Under the pieces are notes generated by a model. That model did not search any database, had not been told where the DNA came from, and worked only from the letters and a program-made list of their open reading frames with translations. From the NCBI GenBank assembly GCA_018881555.1, contig JACAXG010000164.1, positions 867,747-931,746 on the forward strand: a DNA stretch of 64,000 bases, written 5' to 3'. Shown here piece after piece: positions 37,341 to 49,800 of this stretch. Source of the DNA: Amblyornis subalaris. Its lineage: Eukaryota; Chordata; Aves; Passeriformes; Ptilonorhynchidae. The number at the start of each line of letters is the position of its first letter. The first letter of the stretch is position 1. Position numbers and translations under genes: made by a program.

Positions 37341-40300
37341 TACGTTATACACTAGAAGGTGGACTTATGCTATTTCTCACTATTTACTCTCAAATAGGAT
37401 TACAGCATAGACCACACTACCTGCTATTCTCTCTAAGCAATACCTTAAGGCAAACTGGGAAAGCAAAATATTCTTGATGCTGGAGACTATCTTAATACCC
37501 ATTTTCCATGTAACTGCTGTCATCCTAACAACATATTTCCAACTGTGAGAACACAGATAGCTTCCTGCAGAGTTTCTAATCTCAGGGCCATTTTGCAGAG
37601 CAGCCAGGAGGATGTGCTAGGGTAATAAGAAATCTGGTAACTACTGCCTAGAGATATAACACTTCACGTCTGCTCACTTTTCAAACTCTGTTGGCTTGAA
37701 ACAGGGATCCTAGCTTGGCTCCTAAATCTTTCCTTCCCTAGATAGCAACACATTATTCTCACACCAGATAGCTTAACTTACTGGCTGCCTACAGAACCCC
37801 TGAGATCCCTTTTAATTATATACAAAACTAACACACAAGGTCCATAAAACATTTCCAAGTCAGTCAAGACCGCTAACTACTTGGATTTGAACTGAACATG
37901 CTCATGTTTCGATGAAGTTGTTCTGTTTACACTGCAAGTGAAGACAAAATATGCCAGAGATCAAGGGGGACTGCACAAGGTTGTACAGTGAACTTCAAAG
38001 TTAGTGTCCCAGATTTGTTTCACTTAAAAGACAACATAGGGTTATTTTGGGCAAAAGATTCTAAAGTATGTAAAGAAAGGTCTGTATTTCAGTAGGATTT
38101 TTCCCACAATATGGTTTAAAAAATCTTCTTTTTCTTGACATAATTTCCCTGTAGCATTGTGCCACCTTCACATAGCCATCCATAACTCTTCTCCTGCTTG
38201 AAACAATCTTCAACATGCCACTCTTGTTAATGACTGAGATACCCCCTGATGGTGCTTAACATTTAATAGTGCTAGAGCTCCACGTTTGCCCAAACAACCT
38301 TTTCCATTTACCTTACCTCAAAGGTGTTCTAATTTTTCTTCAGAGACAGAAATCCTTTAAGCCCATTGTATCCTTAGGCTACAAATTTACTGAGATTTAG
38401 GTTTCCAATAAGAGCTCCAAGATGAATGCCACCTTCTCATTTATGAATCAATTTTTGCCCATCGGCTTTTCAGTGTTATTACTTTTTATTTTATTTTACA
38501 CTCAAAGGAGAGAACCTCGGCAATACATGCATACAGACACACACACACAATGTTGGGGTGAGGGGGGAAGGAGGAAAAACTTAAATCAGAACCAAATAAA
38601 ACATACGACATTCTTTTCAACATATTATGAATACAGAAACCTCAAATAATGTGCAGCCACAGATATAGTAACTTTTTCATCTTCAGGACTCTTGTTTTGA
38701 TCATCAGTACTCACCACAAAGGTAAGCATGCTATTTCTTAGCATCATAAGCTATTTTTTTATATAACAGTTAAAGTCAGTGGTTAAAGAAGCACTTTTCT
38801 TTTCATGCATACAATTCAACTGATGCTATCATCCTTCCTCAGTGGTTATCATGTCCTTGGTCTCAATGAAGACAACACTCTATTTTGAAAAATTCTATAA
38901 CAGAGTAGCATATGAAAAAGCTTTATTTCCCTGAATTAACTAAAAATCCAGTGCCATTCATTTGAAGCTAAACTTCAAACAGGTGAAGCAAGTAACTGAA
39001 AGGTTTAAAAAACTTAGTTACNAGAATCATGATTTTCAAATCACTGACTTGTAAATTCTGATTCATTTTAATGGTGTTTTGACTGAAATGAATGTTGAAT
39101 TTCATGTAAATCCCAACACACTAAGCAATTCTAATTGGGCAATTATGATTTTCTGGTCATGTATCAGGTCTTGATAAACTATAATCCCATTTTAACTGCT
39201 TGCTGGGAGTCAGATACTATTTTTGCTGTATAGTTTAGAATTCATCCCATTTGAGGTACACCATGAAAATCAAAAACTGGAATCAATCTTCTGTTAGAAG
39301 TTAGCCTGCCGTGGCAGAACTCTCTCTGGCTTCAGAAATATTCCCTGCAAAATAAGAATTGCCACAATAACCAGGCAACACGTTTGCCAAATCCTGATGG
39401 CACTAGCTAATTAGAATTTTATCTGCAGTTATGACAGCTGCAATATTACCTTTAGTTACATCATTATATCATAAGAAATTATTTAACAACAAGAACAGGT
39501 TCATTTGATGGGAAGAGAGGTATCTTCGGAGTTCATAATTTATCTAGAAAGCTCAAACAGCTGAGCAGAATATTTCTGTAAGTGAGACATTTGGGAATCC
39601 TTCTCTGAAGATTTTTTTGTAAGAGACAGAAAGCCTGTTCCAGTATAGTTAACCTATGGTAAAGAAAACAATCAGATGGACTTCGGTATCATCTACAGGA
39701 ATGCCTAAAGGTTACTCCTGACCAATGGGTGACTAGGGCCCGAGACTCTGCATAACAATTGAGACACTGACCCATGGGATCTATAATGAGTCAAGCTTCT
39801 CTTTTATCACCACAGAACCTGGTACGCTGACCAGATTCTTCCATTTATTTCTTATTCGCTACTGTGGGTTTTTTTTACCCCTGTATTCTATGTCTAGATT
39901 TCCCACTGCACAGACAGGTGGAAGTGATGTAAGCAATTGCAGATTTACACTCCTAAATATGCCTTGTAGTCAGATTAGGAAAAAAGAAAGGTGAAAAATA
40001 ATCAAAGAAAACCAAAATAAAGCAAACCAAAAAACCTTCTCAAGAGTGTTGTTGCTTCCACTTGGAGAACAGGTCTTGCATACCAAACATCAGGAAAAGC
40101 CATTTTCAAAGGTTATCCGAACTCATGTTAAATAGTTGACTATTCAGCCAAGCGAAAAATAGATCCAAAGGATGAAATAATAAAGCACCAGGGACAAAAG
40201 ATCCACACACTATTTAGCAGAGAATGAGGCTTTCTATAATGGAAACATAAGCTGAGACTCTTACAGTACTTTGAAAAAATGATTGCAAGCAAAGCCTTGT

Positions 40301-41961
40301 GAAACATCAACGTATTCTGTGACAGCTGTTTACAGGTTTTTCTTTTAAGCTGTTCACAGTTGTATGTCAGAGCAGTAATTTTAGGAAAAAAATAGAGATC
40401 TGAATGCTTTTCCAGATCCAGGCATGCAATAAAAATACACTCACCTGAAAATAAATGATAATGGTATTTTGGGGTTAAAAAAAAAGGTTTGTGCACTGCA
40501 AATTGAAAGAGTGTAACCCTTGAGTTTTCTAAAATGCATTTTTCAGGTTTAGTTATACATTATTTAATACTCAGAATTCATTTTCATTGTTTCTGGATAA
40601 GCCATTCAGAATGGCAATGTATTATAGTTGAGAGGGGAAAGAGGGAAACAGAACACAATACAAAGCACCTACAATGTGTCCTGCTCCACTTCCAGAAAAA
40701 AAAATCTACATGTATGAAAATCCAACATTTTTTGTTATGATAAACCATGAAAATGAAATTCTTACAGTACTGTGTTTAAGAGAAAGCTAGATTCAATTCA
40801 AAAAAGCAATACTGCTTCAGATAGCATTTGGCTTCCTAGTTTTGGTTTACTACAGTAATGAAGGACTTCTATTTTTATTTATAGCTACTGTTTTGTAAGA
40901 ACTAAAAGCAAAAAATATGCTTTAGAGAATTAATATGAATATTTCAAAGCATTGTTATTATACTTTATCACTGTATAAAGCTGTCTTCAAAAACTCTAGG
41001 AAGCAGTGTAAATGAGGTGAGTGAGAGCACAGCACGGGCCATTTGGAACCTGTGAGGGCTTCTGTTGCACAAAGTGGATTGGCAAATTTTGTGCTTTTTC
41101 TTCTGAGGCTCCCTTTCACTTATATAGAAAGCAAAACCTTATATTATGGAGGTGTTTTATTTTAATGGTATGTTTACAACACTTGTAAGGAGCTGAAACA
41201 GCAGACTGACTTAGACTCTATAGCTTCTTCACGTCAGAAAACAGAACAATCTGTGTGTAATAGATTCTAGTTTCTTGCTGCTACCTCTTCCTGCTGACCA
41301 TAACATAGATGAGACACAGCTTATTATCTTTGTCTTTATGACTACAATAATATTCTTTTGCCACTAAGGAGGCTTGCCTTTCTTGGTGGGAAACACAGAA
41401 AAATACTGGTCTTTTAGGAGAAAGCTTGCTCTTCCACGTGGAAAGATTTTGTACAGAAGGAAAGGCTTGAGCAAAACTTCATGCAGAAGCAGGGGGAGAA
41501 CAGTACTTCTTTCAGCACAGGTCCTGTTCTGAAATTTTACACGTACGAAAGTTACCTAGTGACATGACAGAATTCTCTGAAATGCAAATACATATACATT
41601 CAAAACATCATTAGTTTCTCAAAACTCCATTATGTATAATAAAGAAGAGTTATGACACCTTCTGCCAAAATTCCTCACATATATCTGTATGGTAATGTCA
41701 CAGAATTAGTATCTGACAAATTTCTCTTATATGTGAGCATGGCCTAAATACACTAGAGAAGATAGACTAGAGAAGACCCAGGAAGACAAAACAGAAGCTG
41801 AGACACTGTAAATCTAGGAAGTAAAAAAGTATAGGATTGATTAAAGACTGGACATAATTTTTTGACTGGGATCTTCACAGGTAAAGATGAGTATCTATTG
41901 AATAATATTTTTCTTTAAAGTCTGAGGCAATTTTCCTAGGCAGCTGGTTTAAACTACCACT
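37341..41961. other. Unique intron between LTR copies 1 and 2
   Basis: No retroviral coding remnant, exon or CR1 was recognised. A short CA run lies at 38536-38549. The stretch 39360-39490, with GATGGCACTAGCTAATTAG and GTTATGACAGCTGCAATATT, is a weak candidate conserved element. The 118-codon minus-strand frame at 40140-40496 is unrecognised. Confidence 0.4.
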
Positions 41962-42611
41962 TGTGATGGGTTGGCCTTGCCTAGCTGCTAGATGCCCAAC
42001 CAGGCTCTCTCTTACTGCTCCTCCTCAGCACGACAGGAGAGAAAGTAAGACAAAAACACTTGTGGGTTGAGATTGAGATGAGAAGACTGATTACCAATTA
42101 CTACCATGAGCAAAATGGGCATGACTTTGGGAAAATTTAATTTGTTGTCAATTAAACTAGAGCTGGGTAGTGAGAAACAAAGAAAAAGGAAAGAAAAGCA
42201 ATACCTTCCACTCACTTCCCCCTTTTCTGAAGGCTCAACTTCACTCCCTCATTCCTGATGTGGATACACTTGCTCTGGTGAGTCCTTCAGAGCTGCAGAG
42301 GAATCTCTGCTCCAGTTCCTGGAGCATCTCCTTTCCCTCCTTCACTGACCTGGGTGTTTTTCAGGGATGTTTCTCATATTTTTCCTCACTTCTTACTGCC
42401 AGGCAACATTTTTTACCCTTTCTTAAGCATATTTTCTGCAAGATGCCACCCCCTTGGCTGAGGGGCTCAGCCATGCCCTGAGGTGGGTGGGTAGGAGACA
42501 GCTGGAACTCTGGAACTGGCTGTGTCCAGCACAGGGCAGCCCCCTCTGCTCCTTACAGAGGCCACCCTACAGCCCCCACTGCCAGCACCAGGGCACCTGC
42601 ACCCAATTCTT
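41962..42611 (-). mobile_element. LTR of the same family, copy 2 (internally deleted)
   Basis: The left end TGTGATGGGTTGGCCTTGCC and the right-end wording (GAGGCCACCCTACAGCCCCC, CACCCAATTC) match copy 1. The sequence jumps from the GGCTCAACTTCACTCCC block almost straight to the TCCTGGAGCATCTCC block, so nearly all of the minisatellite is missing. The length is about 650 bp. No target duplication is visible. It has the same orientation as copies 1 and 3. Confidence 0.7.
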
Positions 42612-42639
42612 ATCCATATAATCCTGGAAAACCACATCC

Positions 42640-42660
42640 TATATACATATATATATATAA
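42640..42660. repeat. Short AT/ATAC simple repeat
   Basis: TATATACATATATATATATAA directly beyond LTR copy 2, followed by a purine-rich stretch with an A11 run (42680-42691). Confidence 0.8.
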
Positions 42661-44171
42661 AAGGAAAGGAGGGAGGCAGGAAAAAAAAAAAATTAGGCGA
42701 ATAAGGTTGAAAAGTATGAGTATTTAGCAAAATAAAAGTGTACACTCTTGTTTCCCTGCATAGAGCCAGGCTGAGTAATGGGACATAGCTTCTTTCTGTA
42801 TAGTTGTAGACAATTTTTTATATATTGTTCTAATTTACAGTCAAGATTAAATGTGAAAAATGAAATATTTATCTTTTTAAAATCAAGTTGAAACACTTGA
42901 GCCAGAAAGGTTAAAACAAGTTCATGGAACAATCACACAAACAATTTAAGGCCATGATTTATTTAGCAGGTTCAGAGCGATAATGAGCAAAACCGCTAAT
43001 CAGTGCCCACAGATATTAGATAATAAATTCAATAGGTTGAAATGGGTATTTGTAGAGCAGCAAACGTTACTGTAATGATTGAATTAATCTTAATGCAGAG
43101 AAATTCTTGCATGCCAAATTTGTTTACCACATAACATGCTAATGAAGATAAAACTGGTGGGTCTTCTTTACCCTTACGAATTAAGTGTTATTTGGGAAAA
43201 GTTGAAAGGGCATCAAGCGGCTAAGTTTTGTAAAAGGCATATGAAAAGATCGAACAAACAAGACACAGCAATAGATAAGGTGCTTGTTCTGGATTACACT
43301 TTGAATGGCTGAATATAAATTACTGGATTAGNACAGTTTATCAAAGAACCTACTATGTAAAGCAGATCTAGAAATAACCATGGGCTTCATAATTAGCTAA
43401 TCATTCTGGTGCTTCCTAAACTCACTTTTGTTGGCTAAGGAGGAAAAATCTATGTATGTCTGCGCATACAGGCTGGAAGTTCAGATCTCTATGCTAATTA
43501 CCCTTTTTTTTCTGATCACCGAACAAATGTGCTTACAATGATAATCAAGGACAACTTTTCTCAAATGTCTTGCCTGAAAAGAACCTTGGATAAACAAATA
43601 GACAAACAAACAAATAAAACTCTAACAATGAAAATCATTGCTTTTTTCTCCTTTAAAAATGTGCAGTATCTATTATGGGGCACAACCAACTGTTACAGTA
43701 GAAAGTGCCATTTTCGAGTTGCTTGCAGTTTGGCATTTTGATGCACAGACTAATGGCCCGGTTTGACAAACCTTTCAGAAGGCAGATTATCAGCAAAGCT
43801 GATCCTCAACTACAGAAAGAAGTTTATTTCCAATTATTTATTTTAGTGTGTGTGAGGGGTTATGTTTTAGTTTGTGGGGGGTTTTGTTTTTGTGTTTTTT
43901 TTTTCTAACTGGTCATCTCTCAGCTATTTTAAACAGAGACTTTACTGAAGTATCATCTGGAGTCATACACTTGGCTACACTGATCGACCCTTTTTGACTG
44001 CAACTGGCTAATTCAAATGATCAAAGCTGTGGAATACACTCCATCAAAACAAAACCAGTGCTAATGAGGTAGGCACTCTACCCAAGTTTAAAGTCACTTA
44101 TGTGTTTCAGTGAAAACGAGATTTGAATTTTTTGATCTAGTAAAATAATTTAAATTAAATTATTACTGGTG
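42661..44171. other. Intron with candidate conserved block
   Basis: Contains the CpG-retaining block 42945-43330 (listed separately), a second balanced stretch at about 43690-43800, and a G/T-rich low-complexity tract at 43845-43905. N at 43332. Confidence 0.4.
42945..43330. promoter_or_regulatory. Candidate conserved noncoding element (best in window)
   Basis: Non-repetitive, with at least six CpGs kept in AT-rich surroundings (AGAGCGATAA, AACCGCTAAT, AAACGTTAC, TACGAATTA, AAGCGGCTA, GATCGAAC). CpG normally decays in vertebrate introns, so retention suggests constraint or youth, and no transposon is recognisable. It is rich in TAAT and ATTA cores (GATTGAATTAATCTTAATG, CATGCTAATGAAG), which is typical of developmental enhancers. 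The enhancer role is inference. Confidence 0.35.
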
Positions 44172-44588
44172 AAGGGTCTAGAACATAAGTCCTATGAGGA
44201 TTGGCTGAGGGAGCTGGGGCTGTTTAGCTTGGAGAGGGAGGCAGATCAGGAGAGACCTTATTACTCTTTACAGCTGGAGGTTGTAGCTAGGTGGAGGTCG
44301 GTCTCTTCTTCCAGGCAACCAGTGACAGGACAAGAGGACACCATCTTAAGCTGCACCAGGGGAGGTTTAGGCTGGACATTAGGAAGAATTTATTCACAGA
44401 AGAGTGATTGGGCAATGGAATGGGCTGCCCAGGGAGGTGGTGGAGTCACCAGCCCTGGAGGTATTTAAGAAAAGACTGGATGTGGCACTTGGTGCTATGG
44501 TCTAGTTGACAAGGTGGTGTTCGGTCATAGGTTGGACTCAATGACTTCAAAGGTCTTTTCCAACCTAATTAATTCCATGATTCTGTGA
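44172..44588 (+). mobile_element. CR1 LINE 3' fragment, relatively young
   Basis: A 417-bp 5'-truncated CR1 with the typical order: YEDWLRELGLFSLE reading of the ORF2 C-terminus (44200-44240), GGTTTAGGCTGGACATTAGG, GGGCTGCCCAGGGAGGTGG, GGTTGGACTCAATGACTTC, AGGTCTTTTCCAACC and the terminal ATTCCATGATTCTGTGA repeats. It is close to consensus, so it inserted later than the other CR1s here. Antisense to PCDH9. Confidence 0.92.
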
Positions 44589-45761
44589 AAGGATCTAATT
44601 CTTTAATCTCGCTAAGGTGCAAAATTTGCCAAATTTACTTGAAAAAAAACCCACAACAAAATAGTATTTTGTCATCTTTTTACTAAGACTAAATATATTA
44701 TTCTATGCCTGATGTGTTAAAGAGATTCGTTTGCATATCACATACTTTAATTTCAGATGCACTGAACATAATATAGAATTATACACATTTAAGGAAGTAA
44801 TACTGCATATGATATAAAAAAGAAAAGAAAAAAACACCAAAAACCTGTTGTTAGCAGAAATGTGCAATATGTAAATATTTCCTCAATACCTCTCAGAGGT
44901 CAGTGTTAAATGCTCTGAAGCATTACATCTGGCACCACAACAGTTTAACACCATTGGCTAGTCTAGACATGCTACTCCAATTTCATAGCCTCAACCTAAT
45001 TATAAAGATTTTAATGGGCAACCTGGGTAGAAAAGTAGAAGACTGCTGTCAGTGTACTGCCAGATTTGTGAGATGCCATAAATCTTGTTGCAGAATACAA
45101 CACTGAGTAGGCTGGCATNTTGTAATAGGCAAACATTTGACAAGACCAAAAAAGGAAGGAGACTGAATTAAGCAATATGGCACTCATCTTTTCCCCCAGC
45201 TAAGAACTCTCTTTCTCACTTTGGGTTGTATTCCAGATTGTTCTGGAACTTCACAGTCTTTTGAGGACAGGCATTATTTCCTTCAAGTTTGTTCAGTTGA
45301 CAGAATGATTCATGGACATTTTTGAGCCATAAATAAAAGAGCTTTCTAACTTCTAGGCAGCACAGAGCTGTTCTAAAATGTTTCAGTGTACATAGAAGCA
45401 TTACCTGTACCAATGTCAGTTATACAGCACTCAATTTTTTCAGTCACAATGCCTATGCTGTCGTGCATAATCTATCCAGCTGGCAGTTTACCTGACACCT
45501 TCCAAGCCATTCCTTTCTCCGCTGCTCCAATAACACTTGTCTAATTTCTCTACTTTTCTTGCCCTACACTTGTGAAAGAGAGTAAGCAATATCAGCAGTC
45601 ACTTCTGGACCTGACCCACTGAAAAATACACTCTATCTTATCACCCACCTAAACATATTGATTCCTAAATAAAGGACATGAGATATGGACAGGTATTAAC
45701 ATATAGTGCCACCAGGATTTATTCTTTCAATGGAAAGAGAGAAAGAGAGAGAGAAAGAGAT

Positions 45762-45813
<52 letters not shown>

Positions 45814-46453
45814 AAAATATCTACAGCAGTTAAACCAAATTAGACAGAAGAGTAGAATATATTTTTTTGTCAAACAAGCAAGCAAGAGAGAAGTACACAC
45901 TTACAAAAGGTCACGGAAAATGCTCCTCCAAAAATGAAAGACCGTTGACCATGAATCTCTTTTGTACTAAGATGTCTTCCAAAGGATTAAATTGCTAATT
46001 CTTAAATGGTTCTTTAACTTCTATTGTGCCCTTATAAAGATTTTTTTTTTTATTTATTCATGCATGTTCTTGGCGATTACCCCTTAGCCCAAAAGAGAAT
46101 AAAGCATGCAAAGCAACTTACTGTTTGGATTCTAGGATTCTTCATCACTTTTTGCTTAACCTGACTTCATTAAAAGTGTAATTTTTTAATAATAATGTTG
46201 TCATTGTTTGCAAAATAATATGGATAAACTCACAAGTGTCTCTAAAATTGTCTTTTTTTGGCCTACTCCCCTCTTTAGGCATGACATTTTCTGCCATTTA
46301 CACAGAGTACCTCAACAATGCTGTCTGACTTTCAGGACAGAAAGTATTAACACTTTTTTCTTTTTTAACACCAGAGTATTTTGTTTTATTGGGAGTCATG
46401 ACTCATATTATAGGCTAGAGACTGAAGTTTGCATAGTGTATATTTGGGGTTAA
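44589..46453. other. Unique intron with a microsatellite
   Basis: Nothing was recognised apart from the GAAA repeat at 45732-45817 and a T run near 46041-46051. N at 45119. Confidence 0.4.
45732..45817 (+). repeat. (GAAA)n homopurine microsatellite
   Basis: An imperfect GA/GAAA stretch (45732-45761) passes into about 13.5 pure AAGA units (45762-45815). The whole 86 bp is purine on the plus strand apart from a single T at 45761 and the leading TGG. Confidence 0.95.
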
Positions 46454-46858
46454 AGAATCATAGAACCATATAATAGAGTATTCTGAGTTGGAAGGGACCC
46501 ACAAGGACCATTCAAGTCCAACTCCTGGCCCTGCACAAGACAACCCCAACAGTCACACCGTGTGCCTGAGAGCATTATCCAAACGTTTCTTGAACTCAGA
46601 CAGGCTTGGTGNTGTGACCACTTCCCTGGGGAGCCTGTTCCAGCTTTATGCCATTCTCTTGAGTCTTGTCACTCACTGGTCATGAGAGTGACAAGACTGG
46701 CACCTGCCCCTCTACTTTCCCTCACAAGGAAGTTGTAGACTGCAACGAGGTCTCCCCTCAGTCTCTTCTTCTCCAGGCTGAATAAACCAAATGACCTCAG
46801 CCACTCCTCGTACATATTTCCCTCTAGACCCTTCCCCATCTTCATGGCCCTGAAGGGA
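46454..46858 (-). mobile_element. CR1 LINE 3' fragment
   Basis: The plus strand starts AGAATCATAGAACCATATAA and GTTGGAAGGGACCCACAAGG, the complement of the CR1 3' end. It then runs through GTCCAACTCCTGGCCCTGCA, CTTCCCTGGGGAGCCTGTTCC and GACCTCAGCCACTCCTCGTA before stopping at CTTCATGGCCCTGAAGG. About 405 bp, 5'-truncated, one N (46612). Same orientation as PCDH9. Confidence 0.92.
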
Positions 46859-49800
46859 CTATTTCAGTTAGGATTCTCAAAGATGAACTGGACAGGCATC
46901 CTATGCCTAGCACAGCAGTCCATATATTCAGAAATAGAGTATGTGAGCATAGCTAGAATTTCTTGAGAATGTGGCCATGAGAGTCTGGTAAGACTGCAGA
47001 GAGTATCAACAGAACATAACCACTGATGCATCAGCTTATTTTTAATGATGTCCATCTTTAAAATCAGTCATGCTGTCTCTTTAAATGCTGAAGAGAAGTT
47101 GGGTAGACAAAGGTCAGTATCATTAACATCTAGATTAGCTGAATGTCTCTGTACCCTAGTGGAATCTGTTGTATCTGTGCANGTCTGTATGCATAGATAT
47201 GCATATATTTATCTATTACAGCTGTCACAGTGACCTATATTCATCTATAACATATGTTAGATATTTTCAGTCTTCTGCAAAATGTATAATTAATATGTCT
47301 CCAAACAGTGTAGCTGCTCATGCAAGAGGGATTCATATTACTAAGTGCCTATTTACAACTGGAAATATATGATTTCCATTCATAATGAAGTAATAATGGA
47401 CAAGTATGTGTAGTATACAAAAAATAAATAATTTAATAATAAGTTCTGGAGTAATGGCACAAAGCAACTACCTTATAAAATTCCTTTCATTTCTCATGAA
47501 AAGAAATATATAAACTGTGAAACTATAATTCAAACACCTAATCCACTGGTGTGGGTGATTATTTTTGAGTGATTTAGTTTCTCTTCTGAATGACCCAAGG
47601 AATCTGCACTTAAATCAGCTGAAAAAGGCAGCCGTGCAGGAAATTTTTTGATTACACTTTTAATTTCCCAAACTAACCTACAAATGACTTTAAAATTGCT
47701 GGTAACACTACAGTACTACTAACCACCTACACATTTTTATTGAAAGAGTGTAGCTACAATCCATTAGTTAATGACTATGCTGTGCTTGCCAGATCACATT
47801 CACACTCACAACAACTGTAAGTGCCTGGGTTTCAAGGGCTTTGCAATAACACTATAAATTAAAATCAGCCTCTTTTGTCACATTTTTGCAAAACCAATAC
47901 ATTTAAACAAAGAAGAAAACCCCAAAACACTCAAATTGTATTGGCTTCTCTACAGAAAATAAAATCAATTTTGTAAGCCTCTGCTGTGTTACAGTGTAAG
48001 TCTTTGGCAATATTGAAATATGTGCTTGCATAGTTTAAGTACATTTTAAATTGCATCAGCTTAATGTGTTTTGACTAATAAATTGCTTTTCCTTAAATTC
48101 AGTAATTGACCACTGCACTTTAACAGAAAAATATTTGTTAATATTCACTAAAAGCTAAACATCAAAACTGGTCAATTATTCCATCACACTCTCATGTCAG
48201 TCATATATATATATATTTTACATAAGCAAAAATGAAGGGCATGTAAAGTGAGAAACATCAGGCTATTAGGCTCTTGGATTATAAAATATGCAATTATTAT
48301 AGAGCTGAGAAGGTTTTTATTTTTTCCCAGCTATTTTAGATGAATGAATCATTTATAACTGATGCTTTTGCTTGATATGACTGTCTTCAATAGTTATTTC
48401 CGTGACATTATTTAATAAATGAGCTATGGAATAAAATAGTTCAGACCAGTAAGAATAAAGTAAAAGAAAGAAGTTATTTAATCTTTCTCAATGAACTTGA
48501 ACACTTTCTTTAGATCTTGAAGACAACACAGATCTAATCTAAAAGAGTAGCCGAGCATATCACCAAGTGAGCAAAAAGAATCCTTCTTCTAAATGGTAGG
48601 CACATGGAATTTCATGTCAAGTTTTGTATTGAAAATGACATTTTTGTGTGGTTTTCAGAGTGAAGAACTTTAAAATCACTCCAAATATGCTGGGAATATT
48701 TGAGCATGAAGTATTTAGATGACAGTTCAGTAATGCAGATTTCTTTAAAATAATAGGTGAGTTGTTCCATGTAGAAAGAAATATATGTTACTAAACAGTA
48801 CGTCTACGCTAACTTGCAGGAGTGTACTTCTGACATGAATCTCCTGGTCACCTCCACTTGCATACTTGTGAAGACCTTTTGGAGTACAAGGATGGGATCC
48901 CTTTTGAATGGAATGAAACTAGAATTATTCTTCAGTAACTAATGGACATTCAGTCCATGGGAGCACAAAAGTCCAGAGCAACTGCCACAGAAGTGTACAC
49001 GGTAAACTCTCTGTTCTCAGCACCAGCTGCTTCACATCCAGATCTGTTCCTATTGTGCTGTGTTCATGTGCTGTGTGCTGTGCCTCATCATGGAGCTATG
49101 AACACTGATTAAAGTATAAAAATAATATATAGGTATACACAAGAAAATATTCTTCCATTTCTCCCAAAGGTGTCCAGATGTTACTAAATAAACTTNTTTT
49201 GTGTTTTTTTGTTGTTGTTTTTTTCTTTCTTTTGTTGTTTTTCTTTCTTTTTTGGGGGGGTTTGGTTTTTTTTTATTTGTTTGGTTGTTTTTTTTGTGCT
49301 GATATAGCATGGGGTTTATATTGAAAAGCTTTTTCCCAAAGCTGCAAAATTTTCAAACCATTCTGGAGAGTTCAAGATTTTTTTATATCTTTATCTATTT
49401 GTTTGTTTGAAGATGGGAGAAAATTCCAAGTTTTTGAATGTTTTGGAAAAGATTTTATATATATTTTACTTTCCTTGCCACAGGTAAANATGTCCTTAGT
49501 TTGGTTGCTTATATTTCTACCACATGTGGATGGATTCTCTGTAAAAGACATGCCTTCATCTTGCAACCACAGGATAAATCCATTTAACATGCTATATACC
49601 ACAAAAAAATAAATATTCTAATATTTTCCTTCTTCCTACTTATCTTAACATGTGTTTAGTATGGATTAGTATGAAAGGGGATAAAGCTTTACACTATGAA
49701 AAGATTCAGCTGCTATTCTTATTTCTAGAAGGTTTACTTACATATGTTTCAGACTGTAAAAATTATTCCTTATTTGTTTCCAATCTACTTAATTCATCTT

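Noticed and set aside
36152..42611. LTR copies 1 and 2 as the two ends of one provirus
   Set aside because: The 4.8 kb between them shows no gag, pol or env remnant, the copies differ by a large internal deletion, and copy 1 alone has a plausible 5-bp target duplication.
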